Below, one piece after another: positions 29,064 to 38,109 of a DNA stretch of 64,000 nucleotides. The number at the start of each line of letters is the position of its first letter. The first letter of the stretch is position 1. Made by a program: the position numbers and the translations under genes. This stretch comes from Nocardioides sp. ChNu-153 (GTDB taxonomy: Bacteria > Actinomycetota > Actinomycetes > Propionibacteriales > Nocardioidaceae): assembly GCF_030466625.1 (NCBI RefSeq), contig NZ_JADEVT010000002.1, positions 124,001 to 188,000 on the forward strand. The letters are read 5' to 3'. The notes under the pieces are model-generated. The model was not told the origin of the DNA and ran no database searches. It saw only the letters and a list, made by a program, of their open reading frames with translations.

Positions 29064-30376
29064 TGGCCCGCCCCGGCCCTCGGCCCCGCGCGGCCCGTGC
29101 ACTGTCCGTCGCCCTGCTCGTGCCCGCCGCGGCGCTGGGAGTGGCGTCCGCCGTACCCGCGGGAGCAGCCGACGAGAAGAGCGCGCCCCAGCTGTCCCTG
29201 CCCGAGGACGCCCCACGCCTGGACGCCGACGACCCGGGCGCCCCGGCCGCGCTGCCCGCCGGGTGGAGCCGTGCCGAGCTCGGGCCGAGCGACGGGCCGG
29301 GCGAGGCGCTCCACCTGTCCTACCGCCGGCAGGTCGAGGGCAGCACCGTGCACGTCGCCGCGACCACCCCGGGTTCGGCGCCGGGGGCGGCGGACGGGTT
29401 CCGCCTCGAGATCAGCGCGCCCGACGGGGACTCCTGCGCGTCGGACTCGGTCGTCCGCTACGACGGCGGTGGCGTCGGCCTGCTGACGCTGGGTCTCGCG
29501 GCCGGGCCGGGCGACCCGCGCGAGGAGGACCCGTCGGCCGCGCCCTGCGCCGAGACCACCTCCGTCCGCGTCACGGTCGAGCGCTCCGCCCCCGTGGTCG
29601 ACACGTCGTCGTCGGTCTGGCTGCGGGTGGTGGAGGAGGCACCGGTGCGCGACACCGACGACCTGCCCGCCCCCGCCGAGGACCCCGACCCCGGCCCGGT
29701 GGACGTCGACGGCGCGGCGCGCGCGCAGGAGGGCTCGACGGACGTGACGACCGCGCCCGTGCTGACGACCGGCATCTGGCGCGCCACGGTCCGGGTCGGG
29801 GGCCAGACCGCCTACCGGGTGCGTCTCGGCTGGGGCCAGTCCGTGGCGGTGGAGGCCGTGGCGGACGGGCTGGACGAGGACGCGCTCGACGAGGCCGGGG
29901 CGGGCGCGGGGCTCGGGGTGCGCATCCTCGACCCGATGCTGGCCCAGCGCGCCACGACGGTCGACTCCACCCTCGGCTCGGACGTCACCACGGCCTACGC
30001 GGAGCTGCCGGCCGTCGGCTACCTGCAGCGCCACGAGGCCGGTGGGCCCTCCCTGCCGGGGGACCACGTGGTGGTCGTGACCTCGGACCCCGGCTACGAG
30101 GGCGAGGCCACGGCGTACCCGGTGCCCGTGACCCTCCGCGTGGCGGTCGCGGGCCCGGCGGACGCCGCGGGGCCGCCGTACGCCACCGAGCCCGCGTTCC
30201 TGCTCGGCGAGGACCAGCTCTCCGACGAGGTCACGCTCTCCGGCGACGGCGCAGGCGCGTCGGTGGCGCGCCTCGTGACCGGCGGCGCGCTGCTCGCGCT
30301 CGGCCTCGGCAGCCTCGCCGGGGGCGTGGTGCTGCTGCGCCGCCGGGGCCGTCGTCAGGCGGTCAGGAGCAGGTAG
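29063..30376 (+). CDS. Secreted, C-terminally membrane-anchored protein, unknown function
   Basis: 437 aa; ATG overlaps the MarR stop (TGATG). Signal peptide about residues 1-37 (ARALSVALLVPAAALGVASAVPAGAADEK), a long acidic, Ala/Asp-rich extracellular region with pairs of segments of similar mixed beta character (HLSYRRQVEGSTVHV, SVWLRVVEEAP, WRATVRVGGQTAYRVRLGWGQSVAVEAV), then one membrane helix (LVTGGALLALGLGSLAGGVVLL) and RRRGRRQ. I do not recognise a family. Its end overlaps the convergent kinase gene by 22 bases. Confidence 0.75.
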   Translation: MARPGPRPRAARALSVALLVPAAALGVASAVPAGAADEKSAPQLSLPEDAPRLDADDPGAPAALPAGWSRAELGPSDGPGEALHLSYRRQVEGSTVHVAATTPGSAPGAADGFRLEISAPDGDSCASDSVVRYDGGGVGLLTLGLAAGPGDPREEDPSAAPCAETTSVRVTVERSAPVVDTSSSVWLRVVEEAPVRDTDDLPAPAEDPDPGPVDVDGAARAQEGSTDVTTAPVLTTGIWRATVRVGGQTAYRVRLGWGQSVAVEAVADGLDEDALDEAGAGAGLGVRILDPMLAQRATTVDSTLGSDVTTAYAELPAVGYLQRHEAGGPSLPGDHVVVVTSDPGYEGEATAYPVPVTLRVAVAGPADAAGPPYATEPAFLLGEDQLSDEVTLSGDGAGASVARLVTGGALLALGLGSLAGGVVLLRRRGRRQAVRSR

Positions 30377-31431
30377 GCGCCGGCCACCGTCGCCAGCAGC
30401 CCCAGCACGAGCAGCACCACGGCCGGTACGGCGGAACGCCGCGGCGCCGCGGCCACCGGTCGGTCGACGCGGGTCGGGGCGGGCGCGCCCGGGGCCAGCC
30501 GCGCCGTACCGACCCCGACGTGGGTCGGGGCCTCGTGCCCCGACCACCGGGTGGCTCCCGCGACGGTCGTGCCCCGGTGCTGCGGGGGAGCGGCGTGCGG
30601 CGGAGCCGTCGTCAGGCGCCGCGGCACCACCACCGGGGGACCGGCCGCCGGCAGGTGCTCGAGCCGCAGCGCCGCCAGGTCGGCGCGCAGGGCCGTCGCG
30701 GTGGCGGGTCGCTCGTGGGGCTCGGTCGCCGCCGCCCGCTCCAGGAGCGCGCGCAGCGCCGTCGCCGGGCCCGGCGGCTCGGGCGCCCCGGCGAGGACGC
30801 CCTGCTCGCCCGAGGGCCGCCGACCGGTCAGCATCTCGAGGCCCACGCGGCCCACCGCGTAGAGGTCCTGGCGGGGGTCGGGGTCGGCGCCCTGCCACTG
30901 CTCGGGCGCCATGTAGCCGGGCGACCCGATGGCCATCGGACCCCGGGTGAGGCGGGGCTCGTCGACCGGCACGGCGACGCCGAAGTCGGTCAGGCGCAGG
31001 TGGGGGCGCCCGGCGCCGGTCGCCTCGAGCAGGAGGTTGGCGGGCTTCACGTCGCGGTGCACGACCCCGGCGGCGTGCACGGCCTCCAGCGCGGCCAGCA
31101 GCTGGTCGAGGAGGGTGCCGACGAAGGGGAGGGGCAGGGCGCCGCGCTCCCGCAGCAGGTCGGCCAGGGAGCCCCCGGCCACCAGGGGCATCGTGAAGAG
31201 GACGCGGTCGTCCATCCCGGCCCACGACTGCGGCGTCACCACGTGGTCGTGCGCGATCCGCACCGACTGCTCGCGCACGAAGCGCAGCAGCGAGGCGGCG
31301 TCGGACTGGCGCAGGATCTTGGCGGCCTTCACCCGGCCGTCCGCGCGGTCGAGCACGGTCCACACGGCCCCCATGCCCCCCATGCCGATCGGCTCGAGCA
31401 GCTCGTAGCGCCCCGCGAAGACCTCACCCAC
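30355..31431 (-). CDS. Membrane-bound serine/threonine protein kinase
   Basis: 358 aa. Complete Hanks-type kinase: glycine loop GMGGMGAV, Lys in KAAKIL, HRDVKPANLL catalytic loop, DFG (LTDFGVAV) and APE (GYMAPEQWQG). After about residue 240 comes a Pro/Ala/Arg-rich linker, then one membrane helix at the C-terminus (AVVLLVLGLLATVAGAYLLLTA) and no extracellular sensor domain. GTG start at 31431; a TAGGGT hexamer six bases upstream implies a leaderless mRNA. Substrate unknown. Confidence 0.92.
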   Translation of the reverse strand: MGEVFAGRYELLEPIGMGGMGAVWTVLDRADGRVKAAKILRQSDAASLLRFVREQSVRIAHDHVVTPQSWAGMDDRVLFTMPLVAGGSLADLLRERGALPLPFVGTLLDQLLAALEAVHAAGVVHRDVKPANLLLEATGAGRPHLRLTDFGVAVPVDEPRLTRGPMAIGSPGYMAPEQWQGADPDPRQDLYAVGRVGLEMLTGRRPSGEQGVLAGAPEPPGPATALRALLERAAATEPHERPATATALRADLAALRLEHLPAAGPPVVVPRRLTTAPPHAAPPQHRGTTVAGATRWSGHEAPTHVGVGTARLAPGAPAPTRVDRPVAAAPRRSAVPAVVLLVLGLLATVAGAYLLLTA

Positions 31432-31498
31432 CCGGCCACCCTAGGGCGTGCCGGACCCCCGACCCCGCCGTGCCGCCGGATCCGCCACAATGACGGGC

Positions 31499-32500
31499 AT
31501 GACGCAGCGACCGTTCTCCCGTCCCGGTGCCATCGACCTGTCGGTGCTGAAGCGGCCCGCCGGCGCTCCCGCCCCGGGCGGGCCGGGCGGGCCGGGCGCC
31601 CCCGGAGGCCCCGGATCCGCTGGTCCCGAGGGTGGTACGGCGGGCGGCCCCGCCGGCGCGCCCTCGCCGTACGCGACGCTCGTCGACGAGCAGGGCTTCC
31701 AGGCGGTGCTCGAGGCGTCGCGCACGGCGGCCGTTCTCCTCGTCTTCTTCTCGCGGTCGCGGATGCCGGAGAGCGGACAGCTCGCCGACGACGTGGCGGC
31801 CCTGTCGGCCGAGTTCGAGGGCCGCTTCCTCGTGGGCCTCGTCGACATCGACGCGACGCCGCAGATCGCCCAGGCCATGCAGATCCCGTCGATCCCGCTG
31901 GTGGTCGCCGTGCTCGACGGCCGGCCCATGCCGCTGTTCCAGGACGTGCTGCCGCTCGAGGAGCTGCGCGCCGCGCTCACCCAGGTCGTGCAGCAGCTCG
32001 CCGCCCAGGGCATCACGCAGCGCCACCAGCCGCTCGCCGCGGCGCCGGGCGAGGGCGCCGGGGACGAGGACGGCGGCGAGCCGCCCCTCGACCCCCGCTA
32101 CCTGCCCGCCCAGGAGGCGCTGGAGGCCGGGGACAACGACGGGGCGATCGCCGAGTACGAGAAGCTCCTGGCCGCGAACCCCGCGGACGCCGAGGCGGCG
32201 ACCGGGCTGGCCCGTGCCCAGCTGCTGCGCCGCACCGCGAGCGCCGACCTGCAGGCCGCCCGCGCCGCGGCCGCCGAGCGGGCCGACGACGTGGACGCGC
32301 AGATCCTCGTGGCCGACCTCGACGTGCTCGGCGGGCACGTGGACGACGCCTTCGCCCGTCTCGTCGAGGTCGTGCGCCGCAGCGCGGGTGACGACAAGGA
32401 GCGGGTGCGCCGGCACCTCGTCGAGCTGTTCGGCGTGGTCGGCAACGCCGACCCGCGGGTCGCCCGCGCCCGCCAGCAGCTGGCCTCCGCGCTGTTCTGA
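31499..32500 (+). CDS. Thioredoxin-fold / TPR co-chaperone (YbbN-like)
   Basis: 333 aa. Gly/Pro/Ala-rich linker (about 25-60), then a thioredoxin-like domain whose active site is SRSRMPES, so both redox cysteines are absent, then TPR-like helices (QEALEAGDNDGAIAEYEKLLAANPADAEAATGLARAQL). That order is typical of YbbN/CnoX-type chaperone-like proteins. Start ATG at 31499 (MTQRPFSRPGAIDLS); an ATG nine bases earlier is possible. The upstream neighbour is the divergent kinase. Confidence 0.85.
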   Translation: MTQRPFSRPGAIDLSVLKRPAGAPAPGGPGGPGAPGGPGSAGPEGGTAGGPAGAPSPYATLVDEQGFQAVLEASRTAAVLLVFFSRSRMPESGQLADDVAALSAEFEGRFLVGLVDIDATPQIAQAMQIPSIPLVVAVLDGRPMPLFQDVLPLEELRAALTQVVQQLAAQGITQRHQPLAAAPGEGAGDEDGGEPPLDPRYLPAQEALEAGDNDGAIAEYEKLLAANPADAEAATGLARAQLLRRTASADLQAARAAAAERADDVDAQILVADLDVLGGHVDDAFARLVEVVRRSAGDDKERVRRHLVELFGVVGNADPRVARARQQLASALF

Positions 32501-32536
32501 CCCCGGCTCCCGCTCACGCGGCGGTCCCGGGCGACC

Positions 32537-33439
32537 TCAGCGCGCCGCCCACGCCGCGTCGAGCGCGGCGAGGGTGGCGGCCACGGCCGGCGACGACCCC
32601 TGGGTACGCCGGTGCAGCGCGAGCACGCTGCGCGTCGGCTCCGGATCGCTCACCTCCAGGGTGGTGAGCCCCGGGCCGAGCGCCGCCCGGCCGAGCCGGG
32701 GGACGAGCGCGATGCCGAGCCCGGCGGCCACGAGGGCGAGGTGCGAGTCGAACTCCCGCGACTGGTGGGCGATGCGGGGCCGGGCCCCGGTGCCGTCGTG
32801 CATGCGCTCCAGCCACTCGCGGCAGATGGTGCCCGGCGGGGTCGCGATCCACGGCTCGCCGACCAGCGCCGCGGCGGTGACGGACCCGCGGCCCGCCAGC
32901 GGGTGGTCGACCGGCAGCACGACGTCGGCGGCGTCGCGCCCCACCTCGTGGGTGGCGACGTGCTCGGGCACCGCGAGCGGCACGTCGCCCCACGAGTGGG
33001 CGACGCCCACGTCCACCTGGCCCCGGGCCACGAGGTCGACGGTGTCCCACGGCTCCTCCTCGGTCAGCGCCAGGACCAGGCCCGGGTGGGCGTCGAGCAG
33101 CGCCCGGGCCGCCGGCGCCACGAGGCCCCGCACCGCGGTCGAGAAGGCCGTGACCCGCAGCCGTCCGACCACCGCACCCGACCCGGCGTGCAGGTCGGCC
33201 TCGATGCGCTCCAGCTCGGCCAGCAGGGCCGCCCCGTCGCTCACGAGCTGGCGACCGGCGCGGGTGAGCACCACGCCCCGCCCGACGCGCTCCAGGAGGT
33301 CGAGGCCCGCCTGCCGCTCGAGCCGCTTGACCTGCTGGGACACGGCGCTGGGGGTGTAGCCGAGGGCGTCGGCGGCCGCGACGACCGAGCCGTGGTGGTC
33401 CACGGCGCGCAGCGACGCCAGGGCGGCGAGATCGATCAT
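32537..33439 (-). CDS. LysR family transcriptional regulator
   Basis: 300 aa. N-terminal HTH: LASLRAVDHHGSVVAAADALGYTPSAVSQQVKRLERQAGLDLLERVGRG, followed by the substrate-binding fold (VDLVARGQVDVGVAH, GLGIALVPRLGRA). Divergent from the EamA transporter (74 bases apart), the classic LysR arrangement, so the transporter is its probable target. Confidence 0.92.
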   Translation of the reverse strand: MIDLAALASLRAVDHHGSVVAAADALGYTPSAVSQQVKRLERQAGLDLLERVGRGVVLTRAGRQLVSDGAALLAELERIEADLHAGSGAVVGRLRVTAFSTAVRGLVAPAARALLDAHPGLVLALTEEEPWDTVDLVARGQVDVGVAHSWGDVPLAVPEHVATHEVGRDAADVVLPVDHPLAGRGSVTAAALVGEPWIATPPGTICREWLERMHDGTGARPRIAHQSREFDSHLALVAAGLGIALVPRLGRAALGPGLTTLEVSDPEPTRSVLALHRRTQGSSPAVAATLAALDAAWAAR

Positions 33440-33513
33440 GCAGCGACGCTACATGGTCGAGCTGTCGATCGTTCGCTGGTGCTTCACGGTCGTGCGGCGG
33501 CAGGCTGGGTCCC

Positions 33514-34734
33514 GTGAGCCGCCGTGACACCCTCCTCGCCCTCGTCGTCGCCCTGGTGTGGGGCGTCAACTTCGTCGTCATCGAGTGGGGCATGGCCGGC
33601 GTGCCGCCCCTGGTGTTCCTCGCCGTGCGCTTCGTGGTGGTCGCGTTCCCCGCCGTCCTCCTCGTGCCGCGCCCGGCGGCGCCGTGGCGGACCGTCGCCC
33701 TCATCGGGGCGCTCATGTCGCTCGGCCAGTTCGGCCTCCTCTACGCCTCGCTGCACGCGGGGATGCCGCCCGGTCTCGCGGCCCTCGTGCTGCAGGCGCA
33801 GGTGCTGCTGACCATCGTCGTCGCGGCGGGCGTGCTCGGCGAGCGGCCCGGGGTGCGGCAGCTCGGGGGCGTCCTGCTGGGGTGCGCCGGCCTGGGGGTG
33901 GTGGCGGTGGGCCGGGAGGCGACGACGCCGCTGCTCGCGCTCCTGCTGTGCCTCGGCGGCGCCCTGTCCTGGGCGCTGGGCAACGTGGCGGCCCGTGCCT
34001 CGGGCATCACCGGGGGCCTGGGCCTCACCGTGTGGTCGGGGCTCGTCGTACCCGTCCCGGCCCTCGGCCTGGCCCTCGTGCTCGACGGGCCCGGCGTCGT
34101 CGGCTCCGCGCTGGCCGGGCTCGGGTGGGAGGCGGTCGTCTCGACGCTCTACACCGCGGGCCTCGCCTCGCTGGTCGGATACGGCATCTTCAACTCGCTG
34201 CTCGGCCGGTACGCCGCCGCGCAGGTCGTGCCGTGGATCCTGCTGGTGCCGGTCGTCGCGATGGCGTCCGCGTGGGTCTTGCTGGGGGAGCGGCCCAACG
34301 GGGCGGAGGCGCTCGGGGGCCTCGTGCTGCTCGTCGGGGCCGGGATCGCGCTGGCCCCGCGGCGTCAGCGGCCGGACTCGGTGTACGCCGGCCCGTCGCC
34401 CGCGACGTTGACCAGCGCGGCCCGCACGCGGCGGGCCGTGAAGTCGGCGCAGCGCTCCGCGACCTCCTCGGGGGTGCAGAAGGCCAGGCCGCGGATCTCC
34501 TTCTCCTGGCGCACCACCCGGGACACCAGCGCGTCGGCGTCGTGCACGCCGCCGTCGAACACGAGCGTCACGGCGTCGTCCCAGCCGCTCCACGGCGGCA
34601 GCCAGTCGGTCAGCAGCAACCGGCCCGCGGGGATGTCGAGCGCCAGCTCCTCGAGCACCTCGCGCGACGTGGCCACCTGCGGCGACTCATTGACCTCCAC
34701 GACCCCGCCGGGCAGGTCCCAGTCGCGCTTGTAG
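33514..34734 (+). CDS. EamA/DMT family transporter with long C-terminal extension
   Basis: 406 aa, about 110 residues longer than the usual EamA protein. Residues 1-285 hold ten helices and the two EamA repeats (LVVALVWGVNFVVIEWGMAGVPPLV; second half ALSWALGNVAARAS). The normal protein would end near residue 285 (LALAPRRQR); from there the frame runs on, antisense to the NUDIX gene, as Ser/Thr/Arg-rich, low-complexity sequence. The extension may be untranslated or unstructured. GTG start. Confidence 0.8.
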   Translation: MSRRDTLLALVVALVWGVNFVVIEWGMAGVPPLVFLAVRFVVVAFPAVLLVPRPAAPWRTVALIGALMSLGQFGLLYASLHAGMPPGLAALVLQAQVLLTIVVAAGVLGERPGVRQLGGVLLGCAGLGVVAVGREATTPLLALLLCLGGALSWALGNVAARASGITGGLGLTVWSGLVVPVPALGLALVLDGPGVVGSALAGLGWEAVVSTLYTAGLASLVGYGIFNSLLGRYAAAQVVPWILLVPVVAMASAWVLLGERPNGAEALGGLVLLVGAGIALAPRRQRPDSVYAGPSPATLTSAARTRRAVKSAQRSATSSGVQKARPRISFSWRTTRDTSASASCTPPSNTSVTASSQPLHGGSQSVSSNRPAGMSSASSSSTSRDVATCGDSLTSTTPPGRSQSRL

Positions 34735-35153
34735 GTCAGCTGGCACAGCAGCACCCGCCCGGCCGTGTCCCGCACCAGCATCTGGCCGATCGCGCGCTTG
34801 CGGGGCAGGAACGAGTTGAGCAGCGCCCGGAAGCCCTCGGGCTGGTCGGTCGGGGCGTCGGTGGCGAGGCGGGCGTAGAGCACGTGGTCCACCGGTCCCT
34901 CCGGCGACGGCAGGCCGCGCAGCACGCCCTCGCGGCGCATCCCCGACCAGGTGGCGACCCGCTGGCCCAGCGCGTCGTCGGCGCGCACCCGCGCCTCGAC
35001 GCGGGCGTGGGTGGCGAGCGCCTCCTCGACCCCGGCGCGGACGGTGGCGACGGCGTCGGCCCAGCCCTCGGTCACCGCCTCCGTGCCCCAGGTCACGTGG
35101 GCCACCCCGGGCGACAGCGTCGCGACGTGCACGGGTCCCCGGTCCTCACTCAC
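34365..35153 (-). CDS. GNAT-like / NUDIX hydrolase fusion protein
   Basis: 262 aa. The N-terminal ~120 residues resemble an acetyltransferase half (WSGMRREGVLRGLPSPEGPVDHVLYARL); the C-terminal part is a NUDIX domain with the box GGVVEVNESPQVATSREVLEEL (G x5 E x7 REUxEE). Nucleoside-diphosphate-type substrate is likely but not defined. I use the GTG at 35153 since TAGGGT (35166 down to 35161) stands seven bases upstream; a GTG at 35162 lies inside that hexamer. The 3' end overlaps the EamA extension by 370 bases. Confidence 0.85.
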   Translation of the reverse strand: MSEDRGPVHVATLSPGVAHVTWGTEAVTEGWADAVATVRAGVEEALATHARVEARVRADDALGQRVATWSGMRREGVLRGLPSPEGPVDHVLYARLATDAPTDQPEGFRALLNSFLPRKRAIGQMLVRDTAGRVLLCQLTYKRDWDLPGGVVEVNESPQVATSREVLEELALDIPAGRLLLTDWLPPWSGWDDAVTLVFDGGVHDADALVSRVVRQEKEIRGLAFCTPEEVAERCADFTARRVRAALVNVAGDGPAYTESGR

Positions 35154-35197
35154 GTTGTTCACCCTACCGACAGGTGCGGACCGTAGGCTCTCGCGCC

Positions 35198-35827
35198 GTG
35201 ACCACGACGCGCCTGCTCCGCACGACCGTCCTCGCGGCGGTCCTCACCCTGTCCGCGACCGCCTGCTCCGGGGACGGGGGTGGTTCCGACGACACCGGCG
35301 ACACCGGGGGCTCGGGGGAGGGCCGGCCCGACGCCCTGTCGAGTGCCACGGACAACGCCGCGTTCGAGGCGTCGGTCTGCGACGAGCCGCCCGCCGTGCT
35401 GGAGGAGCTGGTGGGCCCCTACGAGGTGCTGCCCCCGGAGCAGCTCACCCTGGGTGACCCCGACTCCGACGAGACGCAGTACGTCGCGTGCGGCTGGACC
35501 GACCAGGCCAGCGGCCTGACGTCCTTCGCCGTCGAGCTCTACCCGTCCGACCCGCCGACCGCGTTCTTCACCGAGGCGGTGCCCGGCGAGACGTGCACCG
35601 AGCTGAGCGTCGCGGGCTACGACCACGGCCACTCCTGCGTCCCGGCGGACGCGACCGCCCCGCCGCTGGCGAAGCTCGAGGTCCTCGCGGTCGACGGGGA
35701 GCAGTCGCTGCTGTGCCGCCTGCACGCCGGCTTCGACCGCACGACGACGCCGAGCGTCGACCTGGGTGAGCAGGTCGGCACGTTCACCGAGGCCTGCGAG
35801 GAGATGCTCTCCTCCGCCGGCGCCTGA
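35198..35827 (+). CDS. Secreted lipoprotein, unknown function (DUF3558-like)
   Basis: 209 aa. Signal peptide with lipobox (LLRTTVLAAVLTLSATAC, Cys about 24) and an acidic Gly/Ser linker, then a domain with paired Cys (VCDEP, VACGWTD, ETCTEL, HSCVP, LLCRLH, TEACEEM) as in DUF3558-type lipoproteins. GTG eight bases after TAGGCT (35184-35189), leaderless. Placed outside the membrane; role unknown. Confidence 0.72.
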   Translation: MTTTRLLRTTVLAAVLTLSATACSGDGGGSDDTGDTGGSGEGRPDALSSATDNAAFEASVCDEPPAVLEELVGPYEVLPPEQLTLGDPDSDETQYVACGWTDQASGLTSFAVELYPSDPPTAFFTEAVPGETCTELSVAGYDHGHSCVPADATAPPLAKLEVLAVDGEQSLLCRLHAGFDRTTTPSVDLGEQVGTFTEACEEMLSSAGA

Positions 35828-35865
35828 CGCGCCCCTGACGCGCCCCCGACGCGCCCTGAGGCGCC
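35825..35865. repeat. Short tandem repeat (TGACGCGCCCC, three copies)
   Basis: Three 11-base units with minor change (35825-35835, 35836-35846, 35847-35856) and a degenerate fourth. The first contains the stop codon of the lipoprotein gene. Together with the adjacent hairpin it sits between two convergent genes. Confidence 0.6.
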
Positions 35866-35869
35866 GGTC

Positions 35870-35893
35870 CCGCCGGGCCCTCAGGCCCGGCGG
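35870..35893. terminator. Bidirectional terminator between lipoprotein and glgB
   Basis: Perfect 10-bp stem (35870-35879 with 35884-35893) and a four-base loop. The loop includes two bases of the glgB stop codon, so it serves both convergent genes. Confidence 0.65.
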
Positions 35894-38109
35894 AACCAGA
35901 CCGCGCCCAGCGGCGGCACCACGATGTCGGCGTGCGCCGGCTGGCCGAGGTGCTCGCCCTCGACGGCCTCGATCGAGCCGAGGTTGCCGACGCCCGAGCC
36001 CGTGTAGGCCTCCGCGTCGGTGTTGAGCACCTCGTCCCACCGGCCGGCCGCGGGCAGGCCGAGGCGGTAGCCCTCGTGGGGCGTGGCGGCGAAGTTGACG
36101 ACGCAGACCACGTCCGGGGCGCCGGGGGCGCGCCGCACGAAGGAGAGGGTGTTGCGGGTCGCGTCGTTGGCGTCGACCCACGCGAACCCGGCGGGGTCGC
36201 CGTCGGCGCCGTGCAGGGCGGGGCTGTCGACGTACACCCGGTTGAGGTCGCGCACCAGCGCGTGGACCCCGCGGTGCTCGGGGTGGTCCAGCAGCCACCA
36301 GTCGAGCTCGCGCGACTCGGCCCACTCCGACTCCTGGCCGAACTCGCAACCCATGAACAGCAGCTGCTTGCCGGGGTGCGCCCACATGTAGGCCAGGTAG
36401 GCGCGCAGGTTCGCGAGCTGACGCCAGCGGTCGCCCGGCATCTTGCGCAGCAGGGAGCCCTTGCCGTGCACGACCTCGTCGTGGCTGATCGGCAGCACGT
36501 AGTTCTCCGAGAACGCATACACGAGCGAGAAGGTCAGCTCGCCGTGGTGGTACGCGCGGTGCACCGGGTCGTGCGCGACGTAGCCCAGCGAGTCGTGCAT
36601 CCAGCCCATGTTCCACTTGAACCCGAACCCGAGGCCGTCGACGTCGGTGGGGCGGGTGACGCCGGGCCACGACGTCGACTCCTCGGCGATCGTGACGATG
36701 CCGGGCACCCGCTTGTAGACGGTCGCGTTCATCTCCTGGAGGAAGTTGACCGCCTCGAGGTTCTCGCGGCCGCCGTGGACGTTCGGCGTCCACTCGCCCT
36801 CCTCGCGGGAGTAGTCGAGGTAGAGCATCGACGCGACGCCGTCGACGCGCAGCCCGTCGGCGTGGAACTCCTCCAGCCAGAACAGCGCGTTGGCGACCAG
36901 GAAGTTGCGCACCTCCCGCCGGCCGAAGTCGAAGATGTGGCTGCCCCACTCCTTGTGCCAGCCACGCTGGGGGTTGGGGTCCTCGTAGAGCGCGGTGCCG
37001 TCGAAGCGCACCAGCGCCCACTCGTCGGTCGCGAAGTGGCCGGGCACCCAGTCGAGGATGACGCCGATGCCGGCCTGGTGCAGGCGGTCGACGAGCCGCT
37101 TGAAGCCGTCGGGGTCACCGAAGCGGGAGTCCGTCGCGTAGTACGACGTGACGTGGTAGCCCCACGAGCCGCCGAACGGGTGCTGCATGACCGGCATCAG
37201 CTCGACGTGGGTGAACCCGAGGTCGGCGAGGTAGGGGACCAGTTCGTCGGCCAGCTCGTCGTAGGACCGGCCGCGGCGCCACGAGGCGAGGTGCAGCTCG
37301 TAGATGCTCATGGCCTCGGCGACCGGCTGCTTCGTCGCGCGCTCGGCCATCCACGCGTCGTCGCCCCACTGGTGGGCGGACTCGTGGACGACGGACGCGG
37401 TCAGCGGCGCGACCTCGGTGTGGAACGCCAGCGGGTCGGCCTTCTCTCGCCACGTGCCGTCGGCGCCGAGCACGTCGAACTTGTAGTGCGCGCCCGCACC
37501 GACGCCGGGCAGGAAGATCTCCCAGACGCCGGAGACGCCGAGCTGGCGCATCGGCAGCTCGCGACCGTCCCACGAGCTGAAGTCGCCCTTGACCCGCACG
37601 CCGCGGGCGCGGGGCGCCCAGACGGCGAACGAGGTGCCGCTGACGGGGCTGTCGGCGCCGGCGTAGTGACGCACGTGGGCGCCGAGCACGGTCCACAGCT
37701 GCTCGTGGCGGCCCTCGTTGACCAGGTGCAGGTCGGTCTCGCCGAGGGTCGGCAGGTAGCGGTACGGGTCGTCGAGCAGCACCGGCTCGCCCTCGCCGTA
37801 GCGCACCTGGACCCGGTAGTCGGGCACCTCGGCGACCGGCAGGACGCCCATCCACACGCCGGAGCGCTCGTGGGTCAGCGGCGTGCGGCGGCCGCCGTGC
37901 ACCACCTCGACGGAGGAGGCCAGGTGGCGCAGGACGCGCACCGTGACCCCGCCGTCGTGGGGGTGGGGGCCGAGCACCGCGTGCGGCTGGCCGTGGCGGC
38001 CGTCGACGAGGAGGTCGAGCTCGGCGGTGTCGACCGGCCTCGGCTGCGGCGAGGCGGACGGGCCGGAGGAGCCGGGAGCGGGCGTGGCGGGGGTGTCGGC
38101 GGGGGTCAT
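35881..38109 (-). CDS. glgB: 1,4-alpha-glucan branching enzyme
   Basis: Adds alpha-1,6 branches to the glucan made by GlgE. 742 aa: CBM48-like N-terminal domains (HAVLGPHPHDGGVTVRVLRH; SGTSFAVWAPRARGVRVKGDFSSWDG), then a GH13 barrel (GVILDWVPGHF, HADGLRVDGVASMLYLDYSRE with nucleophile Asp, TIAEESTSWPGV with Glu, PISHDEVVHGKGS) and a C-terminal beta domain. The start ATG overlaps the mak stop by four bases. Last gene of glgE-treS-mak-glgB. Confidence 0.96.
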   Translation of the reverse strand: MTPADTPATPAPGSSGPSASPQPRPVDTAELDLLVDGRHGQPHAVLGPHPHDGGVTVRVLRHLASSVEVVHGGRRTPLTHERSGVWMGVLPVAEVPDYRVQVRYGEGEPVLLDDPYRYLPTLGETDLHLVNEGRHEQLWTVLGAHVRHYAGADSPVSGTSFAVWAPRARGVRVKGDFSSWDGRELPMRQLGVSGVWEIFLPGVGAGAHYKFDVLGADGTWREKADPLAFHTEVAPLTASVVHESAHQWGDDAWMAERATKQPVAEAMSIYELHLASWRRGRSYDELADELVPYLADLGFTHVELMPVMQHPFGGSWGYHVTSYYATDSRFGDPDGFKRLVDRLHQAGIGVILDWVPGHFATDEWALVRFDGTALYEDPNPQRGWHKEWGSHIFDFGRREVRNFLVANALFWLEEFHADGLRVDGVASMLYLDYSREEGEWTPNVHGGRENLEAVNFLQEMNATVYKRVPGIVTIAEESTSWPGVTRPTDVDGLGFGFKWNMGWMHDSLGYVAHDPVHRAYHHGELTFSLVYAFSENYVLPISHDEVVHGKGSLLRKMPGDRWRQLANLRAYLAYMWAHPGKQLLFMGCEFGQESEWAESRELDWWLLDHPEHRGVHALVRDLNRVYVDSPALHGADGDPAGFAWVDANDATRNTLSFVRRAPGAPDVVCVVNFAATPHEGYRLGLPAAGRWDEVLNTDAEAYTGSGVGNLGSIEAVEGEHLGQPAHADIVVPPLGAVWFRRA

